Source of the DNA: Aquatica leii
Lineage: Eukaryota; Arthropoda; Insecta; Coleoptera; Lampyridae
DNA: 64,000 bases
NCBI GenBank assembly: GCA_035610365.1
Contig: CM069435.1
Coordinates: 64,973,389-65,037,388, forward strand
Direction: 5' to 3'
The translations under genes were made by a program, and so were the position numbers. The stretch's first letter is position 1. Each line of letters begins with the position of its first letter. The notes under the pieces are model-generated. The model was not told where the DNA came from, did not search any database, and saw only the letters and a program-made list of their open reading frames with translations. Below are positions 46,120 to 56,785 of this stretch, piece after piece.

Positions 46120-48530
46120 TTTGCATACCAATCCGAAAAATTTTGCAAGCTGCATCAGTTGCAGAAAATTGTTTTTTTACAAATAAATTATAAAAATTCT
46201 TTATTGCTTATAGTTTTTTTTTTCATCTTCACGTTTATCTTCTAGAAGTTTTCTTGGTGGTTTGATGTTAAAACTGATTAATTTATCCTGTTTCCCATAA
46301 ATCACAAGTACGTACTATGTATGTACGATGTACATACTTTTAAGCACGTATGTACATACGCTGTAAGTACTTATACAAACAATGGACGATCACTGCACAT
46401 AATATTTTGTATAATTTATCTTGTAAATAATCTGTACGATGTTGGTGTAGCAAGCAGATGTCTTAGCAACTATGTATATACTACCTTTACATGACATAAA
46501 TGGCTTTTATGTTTTAATAAATATCATTTACTAGTTACTTCTAATTTTACATTTTAAGACCACACTACAGATTGAAAGATAACTAAAACGGTACTACCAT
46601 CACAATGTTTATCATATCAAAACCGAAAAAAATCGAATTTCGATTTGTAAGTGTTTGAGATCGACTTACGCGATCGATCCATTGTTTCAAATCGATTAAA
46701 AAAATTGATTGTTTTGGCGCCAAAAATGAAAGCTTCAATTAATCGAATCGCTATCTTTATTGCGGAGGTTTGAATGTAAATCAGTTGGCCACTAAAATGC
46801 AACACATACTAGATTATGTGATTTCCCGATTTTTCTGAAAGTTACTAATAACAACAATGCGCGCCCACATACCATGCTGTCTGCTTGAAGGTGTGAAATT
46901 GCATGGTCTTTGTCTTTTTTACGTTTGTATGTTTTCTTAAGGAATTGAGATATGAGGTCTTATTATTGCATTAATAATTTCATAATTTGAATAAGATTTT
47001 CTAACGTTTAGATGTACATGCTTCTTTTATGTTAATCGTACCATTTCCAACAATGCCTATTTTCTTATTTTTTGCAGTTTCTACAAGTAAATAAAATTAT
47101 GATAGATCAAAAACAGACATTAACTTTCTATTGTAAATCTAATTAATATTTGCAGTAACGTAACAGTTAACAGATAATGCGGCATGTATTTATTGCCGAT
47201 TAGGCAACGTTGCGCATTTCGTTTGACTAATTTAATTTTCGTACAGGTAAAGTCATTTTCGTACAGGTAAAGTCATTTTCGTACAGGTAAAACTATTATC
47301 ATACATGATAATACATTGTAAAACTATAATTTAAAATACCACAATTTAAAAATTTAACAAACGAAATTATTTAGGGCCGTATGGATGCTATTGCAGTACT
47401 TTTGACGGTACGTATAGAATAAAAAAAGTTTAATATGTAAACTAAATATTTTAGGTTACGTTCGCTTACATTAGTATTTAGTGGTAATTTTCTTGTAATT
47501 AAATGTAGATATATATTAGGAAAACTAAGATAATTTATCGGATTTTTGTTTGTGCGGTGTTATAAAAGAGTCATGATTATAAGGATTTGTAATCGACTGC
47601 TTAGAAACTACAACAATTAGTAAAACTTGCATGTTTGCGAAGTTAAGTAATAAAATCAGACAAATAACAAAATTAATCTATTTGCTATAAAGACATTAGA
47701 AAAATTACATATTTAAAGTAATTATAAACAAAAGCACATAATTAAGCAACAATGCTACTAAGCGACAATATATTTGTTTCTTTTTGCACACAATATTTTT
47801 TTTATTTAAACAAAATTTGCAGTAAAGATTGCTGTAGCATATTAGATTGTTTATGGCAACTAACTTTATCTTGCATTTTCTAAACTTAAACGTTTATTAT
47901 AAAAAAATTAAAACAGTTTTTAGTCCAAAACAATGTTATTGAAACCACAAATTTTTCAAGTGCGATTTTTACCCATTAATTACATATTATCTTTAAACAT
48001 TTACATATTTATGTTTATTTGCTTTGTAAGTCACATCCACATGTTGGTCTGTTGCTACTTATAAAAAAAAAGTTAAAATACCAACATCGTCTTTGTCAGA
48101 GGAACTTGACGGTTCAGGATTTGCTATAAATAGATTTTTTTTATGTACTCGCTGCAAAAAATTAAAGTAGTAAATGATTTGAGGTCAACTAAAATTGCAT
48201 GTATTTAAAGTACTATTCTGCAATAAAATCTAGAATCTGGCTTGGTTAACAAGTTGAATACCTAACTCTTACAAAAGTTAGCGAAACGTTGGTAACTTTG
48301 GTTACAACATCAACACGGTCCAAACGCGGAGCGTTCTAATCTTAGTACACACGTAAGTTATGCTTACCATACAAATTGATATAAAATAAATACAAAGTTT
48401 TGACAAATAATTTTTTAATTGTCATTTTAGGTATTATCAACACAAATTTAGGTTATTTATTACTCGCGTGATTTATTCTTGTAAAAAGTTTAATTTTTAT
48501 TTGACTTTGCTAAATAATTAAATATACACT
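46120..48530. other. Unassigned; minor palindromes and one tandem repeat
   Basis: 46305-46375 contains several GTACATAC/GTATGTAC palindromic words. 46640-46720 has repeated ATCGATT/AATCGAT words. No coding signal is seen. Confidence 0.4.
47235..47294 (+). repeat. 20-bp tandem repeat, three units
   Basis: The unit ATTTTCGTACAGGTAAAGTC occurs twice perfectly and a third time with a changed end (47235-47294). Each unit contains CAGGTAAAGT, a good splice-donor match. Confidence 0.8.
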
Positions 48531-48536
48531 GTGTTC

Positions 48537-49446
48537 AAGATAAAGACGGCCACTATGGGGATTCCGGAAACGGTAAGATATAGCGTTTCAGTTAAATGGG
48601 AGAAAAGTTGGGCATTTTAAAGTTTAGTGAAATGACATTTTTAAACTAACGAAATTTCGAACTGTTCCGAAGTAATGCGACAGAAAACGAATTTTTACGA
48701 TTTTGTTTTTTACAAAATTGTGATTTTGTTGTTGATATTAAATAAAAAGTACAAGAACATGTGTACGTGGGCTCGTTAACCACGAAATGGCGACAGCCAC
48801 AACACTTTTATGTGTTTTTTAATGTTCTTTAATAAAATGCAGCAAATTGAAATCCAACGTTTTGTTTTCGAATAACCAACATCAACTTTGAAATACAGTG
48901 TGATATTTTATACATAATCTAAAAAGAGCTTTTTATTCTGCATTCAAACATGCATCACACTTTATGGTTTAATTGCGATTATTAAACTTATTTTACGATT
49001 ATCGGAGAAAATTAAGTATGGACCTGTATTTCTCCAAACAACATTCAAACTAAATTTTATTGATAAATTGGATTTCGCTAACTGTGCTTTCCTCATCAAA
49101 TTCATGAAATGACATTTGATGATAAAAGAATTTAAACATAACGCATAACAATAACCTTTGGGGATCTCATTCTGTTGCAAATATATGTTTAAAAACATAT
49201 TTTTTTTATAAATTATTAAAATTAATTTGATATGTACCCCCAAAGAAAAAAACTCAGGGAGGTTATATCGGAAGAAGAGGCTGGCCAGAGTGTTTCAGAA
49301 AGAGTGCTTAAAACTCTTTCGGCAAACTTATCTGCAAGGTAATCCATCACCACGCGTAAATATTGTGTAGGTGCACCAACCTGCTGAAACCAATAATTGC
49401 GTACTTTGATTATAGCATTGAATAATAAATATAAGAAGAAATGCAA
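48537..49446 (-). pseudogene. mariner-like transposase M3, C-terminal half and 3' flank
   Basis: The minus strand reads VRNYWFQQVGAPTQYLRVV, then MDYLADKFAERVL, then SETLWPASSSDITSLSFF and LWGYISN. These are mariner motifs WFQQDGAp and WPARSPDLTPLDFFLWGY. The second catalytic Asp (QQDG) is Val, and an Asp in the third block is Ser. The frame is lost after LWGYISN, although decayed C-terminal codons can be followed to about 48960. Sequence 48873-49015 recurs inverted at about 54020-54180. CACTGTGTTCAAGATAAAG at 48530-48548 may mark the element's end. Confidence 0.75.
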
Positions 49447-49674
49447 CTTAATGGGCGATATCGTATCGACTGATTGGATCGAGATGTAGAGGTCGCCACG
49501 TTTGTATTGGATCGAGATTTTTCAGTTCTTGCGTGTCTGTCGACTTGTAAACTTCGGTATTGAATTGAAAGTTTTTCTTGGGTTAACATTGCGATACGAT
49601 TTTTAAAATTCTGGTAGTAGTAATGTTTGTTTGAACTTTTGTTTAGTTTAAGTGTAAATATATTTATTTTTAAA

Positions 49675-49911
49675 ATGGGAAAAGTTACAAATCACGGAAA
49701 ACAAAGGTATACTAGTTTTCTTAAGTTTTTTATTAGTGATAAAGTGCGTGCTAAAGAATGTTAGAAAAACTGTGGAAATTAAACATTGCCACAATGGACT
49801 TGGAAGATTTAAAACAAAAGAAGATTTGTGAGAAGCATCTTCGGAGATAATGTATAACAACAAAAGGAAATTTTAAACACACTGCAGTTCTTGTTTTACA
49901 TCTTCAATCAG
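49675..49911 (+). pseudogene. THAP-domain exon
   Basis: The start codon at 49675 opens MGKVTNHGKQRYTSFLKFF, then a stop at 49762. One frame over, LWKLNIATMDLEDLKQKKI, CEKHLRR, a stop, TTKGNFKHTAVLVLHLQSG, and then the donor CAG|GTAAAT at 49912. The second half matches the end of a THAP zinc finger (C-x2-H in CEKH, then the nfk.tAvPtl element). The first Cys pair is not visible. THAP exons occur in P-element transposases and in host THAP genes. No transposase body is seen downstream. Confidence 0.55.
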
Positions 49912-49919
49912 GTAAATAT

Positions 49920-51730
49920 TTTTAAATTTTGTTTCTACCAAACGTTTAAAAATGGTTTAAATTAGCATCGGAGAATCTCCTTGTCCCGATTCTTCTTCTT
50001 CTTCTTGTTGCACTTAATTGTACAATAACTTTTCCGGGATACAATAACGTTTGGAGTATTGAAAATCAACAGACCTAAGTATTTTTTAATATTGTTTCTA
50101 AACAATAAATTAATTAAAATTTGTTCATATTTAGATTTAAAAAAAATATTTACAAAAATTCACAGAAAATAGATACTACTGTGATGTTTTTTTTCGACAT
50201 GACGTGCTATTTGAATTCTGATGCAAACTTACGAACAAATAGTTTAAAGCATTAATAAACAACATATTAAAAAATAAGTGTCGTTTTTTCGTAAATTAAA
50301 TGTTTCTATTTGAAATTAACCCTAAAAAGATTATTGAGTAATTAGTCATAACTCGTGTTGATATTTGTCTCAAACATAAGAATTATGTATTAAAAATAAA
50401 TTTGCAATTCTTTTCAAATACGTATTGTCATTTGTAGTTAATGCTTATTGTTTTTAACTTCCTGTGTTTTTATAATTTACCTTGGTGTTTATATAAAGCT
50501 AGGTTTTTCTGAAAATGCTGAATGTGTGACACAAATTTTACAAACGTTCTTTCCTAGAAGAGTTTTCTAATTCTCTTTGAAAAGAATGCATTGTTAAATT
50601 TCTGTAAACAAAAAAAATATAATTCAATGTTTAAATCCATGTTACTTTTTTATTAAAAAATCTGTATGTGGTTTAAAATTCTTACGAGGAAAAGAGCAAA
50701 AGGGTTATTTACCTACTTCCACAAAATTTTACGATTTTCCGTGAACTACCTGCATACTTAAAGTTTATTATACATTTATTAAAGTAAATATTATAGGTAA
50801 AATCGTGTTATATTAGTCTTATTTGTTTATGCGATAATTAAAAGTATTAATTTCTATTCCACAACCGCAATTGTTATTTTATAAGCGATCAATGATTGCC
50901 ATCGTTATTGTACAGACGCTCGATATTGCGATCATTATTTTGCATAATGATCGATTCATCGTAATTACATAATCGTTCTGGCCATTGGTTTAAATGTTTT
51001 TTGTTGATGTTGCCATATGTCGAATAAAAATATCGTTTTTGTAAATGTTAGGGCCGCATTTCTTTAGCACCTTGTCTAATAAATACTTAGTTTTTAAAAA
51101 AATAAAAAAAAATTATAAACAAAATTCTTTTATGTTTATTTTAGCATGCTGAAAGCACTTCAATACAAATCCAACAATACATAAAATATTTTTACAATTG
51201 TTTAAAAAAAATCGCAAAAATTTTGAAAATACTAATACTAATTGCATTTTCAAAACTTTATTTTTAAAATACTAACAACTTCATTTTTTGTTTACTTTTT
51301 GGGCTGATTTAGTATAATTTTTTACAGAAGCTGTAATTGTTGATATGAACATCAACCTAAGATACTCAAATGTAGTAGTTTCTCAAACATATAGAAGAAA
51401 ACGTCGATTGTTATTTATTGATGACGATCGTGAAGACGAATAAATTCATTCTTTCTACAGCTCCAGTTCACTAAACGAAGGTATAGGTAGACAAGCAATA
51501 ATACGTAATTTTTTTAATATATGTTTTATAGTTGAAGACACGTTCTACATTTTGAAGATACTGGAACGACCACAGTGTGTTCTCAAATTCGTCAAGCCGT
51601 TAAGTTTTGACTAAACTACGCAACATAGTGATACAAATGGATTCTCCGTCAAAAACCCTTTTAAAGGATGAATTGGTCAATTATTCTTTCAGGAATTTAA
51701 CATTAATTTTAATTTAAAATTATTTAAATT
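49920..51730. other. No gene recognised
   Basis: A (CTT)n-like run lies at 49991-50015. A small perfect palindrome, CGATCATTAT/ATAATGATCG with a 5-base loop, lies at 50929-50953. The rest is AT-rich without signal. Confidence 0.45.
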
Positions 51731-51739
51731 ACCAGTCCA

Positions 51740-52048
51740 CTAATAACAAATTCGTTTACATATGTTTCGAGCTTTAAAATAATAATGCTCATCTTCAGAA
51801 AAGTCTACAAAAAATATTTACAACTTTTTTAAATACAAAAAATGTCATCAACATATCTTCTCCATAATATTATATTTTGTAAGAAAATTTTGTGTTCAGA
51901 AATATATTTACTTTATTTACTTTCTAAATTGTTTAAGAAGATTTCAGTAAAAATAAGTGATAAATTTGATAATCAATTTTTTAAACAAAATCTAGGTCTT
52001 TCAATGGGTTCTCCTTTATCACTTTTCTCAATTTTTTTAAGAAATTAA
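51740..52048 (+). pseudogene. PLE reverse-transcriptase scrap beside an inverted terminal motif
   Basis: The frame reads DNQFFKQNLGLSMGSPLSLF, the PLE RT motif (F.eQ..GlaMGSPlSp), then stops. The YVDD motif and everything after it are missing. About 200 bp upstream, on the opposite strand, is a hammerhead-like motif of a PLE terminal repeat, so again the truncated gene is flanked on its 5' side by an inverted pLTR. Confidence 0.6.
51764..51798 (-). ncRNA. Hammerhead-ribozyme-like motif, PLE terminus b
   Basis: The minus strand reads CTGAAGA, T, stem GAGC, a 14-base AT loop, stem GCTC, GAAAC. It is the same architecture as the motif at 11851, with a different but still complementary stem. Confidence 0.4.
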
Positions 52049-52049
52049 G

Positions 52050-53230
52050 TAAAGGTAACAATTTTAAGATTTCTTTTTCTAATGAAATATTTATTTAATT
52101 TTTAAGCTACTTAAAGGTAGTAAAATAAAGCTATTTAAGCTGTATAGTTGTTTCTGAAAGGTGGTTTACAGTTCCTTTAGAGCTTCTTTAAAGTTTTGCT
52201 AGTACCACAAAGAGCTGTATAAGCCCGATTTTAATGCATTAAAGGAGCTATCTAACAGCAACATAACTGCGGAATTTTTAGCTACTTAAACGCTTCAGGA
52301 GGTTTCAGTTTTTTCACAAACCACTTAAAAGTGTTCTAAACAGTAACTTTAAAAACTAAAGTAGTTATAAAAAAGCCGGTTTTAGCTGCAATTTGCTCAT
52401 TGGGAAATTCTTGAATTACTAGAGTTCATTTATATTAAAATATCAAATACAAATTTTTTGTTGAACTAGCAAACCAATTTCAATTACGATTTTAAACTTA
52501 AATTTTTTTAGATTTGTTTCTAAATTGCACCATCTTCCTTTTGTAAAATAATTAACATTTTGTAAAACTTACATTTTTTTAATTATCTAGTTACAAATTT
52601 TCAGATTTGAGATTGTTCGAAAAAATGTAAGTTAAAAAACTTTTTGTAATCTTAACTTTTTATAAGTTTTATAAGTTTTATAATTTATTATTGGTAGACT
52701 GGTAATTTGAATAATTTTAAAAATTGACGAATAATAACAATAAATCCCCATAACAATTTTCTTTTAATTTAATTTGCATTGTTTTAGTTATTTCTATGTT
52801 TTCGATTTATATTTTACAAAAATAAATAAATATTTTAATATACATATTTTTTTGTTTTCTTAAATATAAAGCATGGTATTGTTTAAGTTTATTTGACATT
52901 GACTTGTGTCGTAACAATACCAGCTATTGTTTATGATATTAACCTGTTTTGAACAGGTAAACGGTAAACACAAATATAAGAAAAGGTTGTAACTCGTACT
53001 TCATAATCATAACAAATAAGTAAGTTCGCAAAATAAAAACCACGATTTTGCAGATGGCAGCAGGTCTTAGTCTATTAGTTTATGAAAAGAGGGGGTACAG
53101 ACGGGTAAAAAAAAAAACAAGAGAGATAAAACTACACACTATTTGCGCCTCTTCTTAAATTATTACTCAATGATTATAGGTATTATCAAAAGCGTCTTCC
53201 AAAGTAGTTTCTAGTAAATTTAAGTAACAT
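52050..53230. other. No gene; recurring AGCTnnTTAAA-like words
   Basis: Between 52100 and 52350, words such as AGCTACTTAAA, AGCTATTTAAG and TTTAGAGCTTCTTTAAAG recur in both orientations. They suggest a decayed short repeat array. No coding signal is seen. Confidence 0.3.
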
Positions 53231-53237
53231 TGCGATG

Positions 53238-53865
53238 TTAAATTTTGATTATAAAAAAAGGTTGTGTTGTCCTTCTTCCTAAAATCCGAACCCACATATT
53301 GAAAGCAAAACGGTGTTGCTTTTGTAATTTTTTGCATAATTTTAGATTTACTGGAGACGAATAATGAACGTTTATTCTATTAAATATTCCATTATTGGAA
53401 ACCATACTTTCATCAGACAATAATATTTGGAAAGAAAAATTATTGTTCTGATAACATTTTCTAGTATACCTCTCGCAGAATTCGTCTTCTGCGTCACTTG
53501 GTTTAAGTCCTTGGCAAATTCTGTATTTGTACGAATTAAATTTTGTTCTTTAGAATAAAGTGTGTTGTTGGTTTGAGATGCCCAGATTATCCTGAATTTG
53601 TTGAGTTGATATTTTGAGATTTTCAGTAACGGATAACAATAATGTATTGTTTATATACTCCTCATTACTTGTTTTTTTGAGTTTTTTTAAAGTACCGTAT
53701 TCTTAAAGGTTAGTTATTACCTTGCTGAATGTTCTTTTATTTGGCTGTTTCCTGTCAGGATATTTGTTCAAACACATGCGCTCCGCTGTAATGCAATTTT
53801 GATTGTTTAAGATGTAACACGATATTATGTTAAACTTTTCTCCATTTGAAAATCCTGTTTCCATA
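53238..53865 (-). pseudogene. mariner-like transposase M4, N-terminal half
   Basis: It starts METGFSNGEKFNIISCYI (ATG at 53865). It continues LNKYPDRKQPNKRTFSKV (HTH, DUF4817-like), GTLKKLKKTSNEEY, ICQGLKPSDAEDEFCERY and the first catalytic block LLSDESMVSNNGIFNRIN. Then comes RFAFNMWVRILGRRTTQPFF, matching the (F)vNVWaGivGd..iGPff block. Several stops are seen. It ends where M3 would continue and has the same orientation. M3 may be the other half of one interrupted element, but the inverted copy next door makes the history less simple. Confidence 0.75.
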
Positions 53866-53984
53866 TTTTATTAATAAATGAACTACTAACGAGGATTAGT
53901 ACGGAAAACAAATATACAAAGTAAATGTCAAGTGGACACAAAAATTCAGTTCAATTCAACAAATTATAGTATTTGTTTTCCTGA

Positions 53985-54180
53985 GCCTACTTTTCTAAGA
54001 ATAGAATTTGGTTTAAATGTTATTATAAGAGATTTTCTCCAATAATCGTAAAATAAGTTTAAAATTTGCAATTAAAGTATAAAGTGTAATACGTGCTTGA
54101 ATACAGAGTAAAAACCTATTGTAATATTGTGTATAAAAAATAAAGACCGTATTTAAAAAAACAAAGTTGAATTTTCAGTC
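53985..54180 (+). repeat. Inverted copy of mariner M3 3' region
   Basis: ATAATCGTAAAATAAGTTTA, AAAGTATAAAGTGTAAT and the AATACAGAGTAAAAA tract match the reverse complement of 48873-49015 with scattered changes. Upstream, GAATTTGGTTTAAATGTT matches the M3 coding end. It lies next to the start of M4 but in the opposite orientation. Confidence 0.6.
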
Positions 54181-54189
54181 TTGTCTGTA

Positions 54190-54840
54190 TGTCATTGTTG
54201 TGTTTTTAAAATAATTTTTATTTGCTCTAATTTTTTTAAGTAACTTGTATGTTTTTTCTTTTAAAAATAATGTTAATATCTTAAAATATTTAAATTCTTT
54301 TATATTCATGTTTAAGCAGTCTCGCGCCGTACATAAGGGGAAAGTCGTGTGGTGCACGACGGCGTCGTGGGCGAGATAAAGCAACATTGTCAAAACCAAA
54401 TTTATAATGATAAAAAAACCAGTAAAGAATTGCTAGCTATTACATTGTGTTTTATTTGTTTATTTTTTTATTTTTACTCTTTGAGACGAGGGAACCGAAT
54501 TACTTCTCAAAAATAATATATTTTCCAAATGAGAGTACGCAATAAAGCATTTATTTGATTGAATACGTAATACGTAACATGATAACATGAATTGTGTGAA
54601 TTCAAACAAATCTGATTTTATTCATGTTTGAGCTTGAAATTTGGCTTGCAACGACCCAACGAGCGAACAAACGTTTTTTCCTGTTGGAGCTTGCAATGTA
54701 CGAAACTTTATATATTTAATCGCTGCATCGGTGGCTATTTCATTTGTTGCTTGATGCCCGATCGATAATTAACTTAGCGAAGTAAAAAGGTGCTTGGGGT
54801 AAAAGACATCTGCTTTTGAAACTTTAGTTTTTTGTAGTTG
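54190..54840. other. No gene recognised
   Basis: A short GC-rich patch lies at 54318-54378 (GTCGTG/CACGAC and TCTCGC/GCGAGA can pair). The region ends just before the truncated PLE gene. Confidence 0.4.
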
Positions 54841-54844
54841 CAAT

Positions 54845-56388
54845 AAAGATGAATACATTAACAAAGCGAACAACTTACTTAATGATCCCACCACTTACAT
54901 AAAATTTCTTCAAAATCCTAATAACAAGATCAAATTATTAACAACAAAGTTATTAAAAGAAAGTAATTTATCAACGGAAACCATAAAGAAACTGACACTA
55001 CAAGATCCTCTTATACCTAGGTTCTATGGATTACCAAAAATACATAAGCTAAATACACCTCTTCGACCCATTGTTAGCTGCATTGGATCGACAACTTATG
55101 AAATTTCTAAGTATTTAAATGCTATACTGAAACCTTATATTGGCTTGAGTAATTCATTTATAAAGAACACACAACATTTTATTGAAGTAATTAGTAAACA
55201 GAAATTATCTTCAAATGATTTAATGGTTAGTTTTGATGTTTCCTCGTTGTTCACTAAAGTTCCAATACATCAAGTATTGTAGTATTATTACAACTTTTAC
55301 AACGACAGTTTGATAATAATACCATAAAGTTATTTGAACATTGTTTGACAACATCATTCTTTTTGTTTAATGGTGAATACTACAAACAGATAGATGGTGT
55401 AGCAATGGGATCACCAATTTCTCCATCTATTGCTAATTATTATATGGAATATTTTGAAGAAGGAGCCTTAAAATATGCCTCAAAAAAACCAAAATTATGG
55501 CTAAGATATGTAGATGATGTTTTTGCAATTTGGTCTCATGGTTTAGATGAACTACAAATATTTCTTCAATACCTTAACAATCGACATCCTAACATAAAAT
55601 TTAGTATTGAAAAAGAAATTAATGGTACCTTACCTTTTCTTGATGTAAAAATAGAAAGAAAATTAGATGGTACTTTAATACATTCAGTTTATCGAAAACC
55701 AATACATACAGATCAATACACAAACGCAAATTCTCGTCATCACCCTGCTCAGAAACTTGGGACGATTCGCACATTATATAATCGTGCAACAATAATTTGT
55801 CACCAAGATAAATTACAAGAAAAATTAGAACACATTAAGAAAGTTTTTATAAGAAATGGTTTTAATAAAGAACAAATTAAAAAGTTTCTTAGACCAAAGA
55901 CAAGACCTACTTTAACAGATGATTTAACTATTAACCAAAACTTTGTAATTCTACCTTTTGTTTCCAAAATAAGTGACAAAATTGGAAGAATACTAAGTAA
56001 ACATAAGATAAAAGTAGCTTATAATACTACTACTAAGATTAAAAATTTGTTGAATCCTATAAAAGACAAAATACCTTACAATACCTGTGGAGTGTACCAA
56101 GTCCCATGGACTTATGGCAAGGTATATATTAGCGAAACGGGTAGAACTATAGATACGAGATTAAAAGAACATCTTCGTTTAATACAACCTACTAAGTCTG
56201 CCATTGCCGAACATGCACTTGACACTCTTCATGATATAAACTTTGAGAAAACTAAAACAATTTCTAAAACAAAGAACTGGAAATCAAGAAAGATTAGAAA
56301 AGCTATTGAAATTATCAAACATCCTAACAATTTCAATAGAGACAGTGGTTACGAACTTTCTGACACATGGTTACCTGTTATTTCTTAA
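54845..56388 (+). pseudogene. Penelope-like element RT/GIY-YIG protein (best preserved gene)
   Basis: The frame enters without a start codon at KDEYINKANNLLNDP (54845), a typical 5' truncation. RT motifs follow: PRFYGLPKIHK, LRPIVSCIG, VSFDVSSLFTKVP (first catalytic Asp), DGVAMGSPISPSIANYYMEY and RYVDDVFAIW (catalytic Asp pair), then PFLDVKI and SVYRKPIHTDQYTNANSRHH. One frameshift near 55275 separates the first part from the 347-codon frame starting at 55345. The connector is followed by GIY-YIG: TCGVYQVPWTYGKVYISETG, RTIDTRLKEHLRL, AEHALDTLHDINFEKTK, RKAIEIIKHPNNFNRDSGY. The usual C.CGk.YIGE reads WTYGKVYISE, so zinc-type Cys residues and the Gly of YIG are lost. RT residues look intact. 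A 250-bp 3' UTR ends in an A run at about 56640. Confidence 0.9.
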
Positions 56389-56565
56389 TCTTAATTTGTC
56401 CACCATTGACACTTAAGCTACGTCTAGAGTTTTTATGGTGGTTTTCCTTTAGACCTTCGAGCGAATGCTGTAGCTAAATAACTTGCGCTTATTATCTAGT
56501 TCCCTTATAGTTATTGTTTTTAGTTACCTTAGTTTTTTATAATTGTCAAATTAATTTAATTTTTG

Positions 56566-56600
56566 CCTGACGAAGAACTTAGACAAAGTTCGAAAGCTAG
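56566..56600 (+). ncRNA. Hammerhead-ribozyme-like motif, PLE terminus c
   Basis: It lies in the 3' UTR of the PLE: CCTGACGA, A, stem GAAC, loop TTAGACAAA, stem GTTC, GAAAG, then GCTAGC. It is in sense orientation. The core is CUGACGA plus GAAA, with one extra base before stem II as in the other two copies. Confidence 0.4.
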
Positions 56601-56785
56601 CAATTGTATTTCTAAATAAATATACACCATTTACCCAAAAAAAAATAATTTAATAATGTTTTATGGTGAAAGTTTTATGTCTAAAATCAATTTTTTTTCT
56701 TTATTTCAAGAACTGTTTGTATTTTTTTAGCTTCTACTAAACGCTAGTCAATTCTGAAATCTAATTTATCTAATGTAACAAATTT

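Noticed and set aside
46305..46375. Cluster of GTACATAC-type palindromic words tested as a regulatory array
   Set aside because: Low-complexity words without regular spacing; no tandem unit.
54318..54378. GC-rich patch tested as a tRNA or small RNA
   Set aside because: It can form short stems, but no cloverleaf or conserved RNA motif fits.
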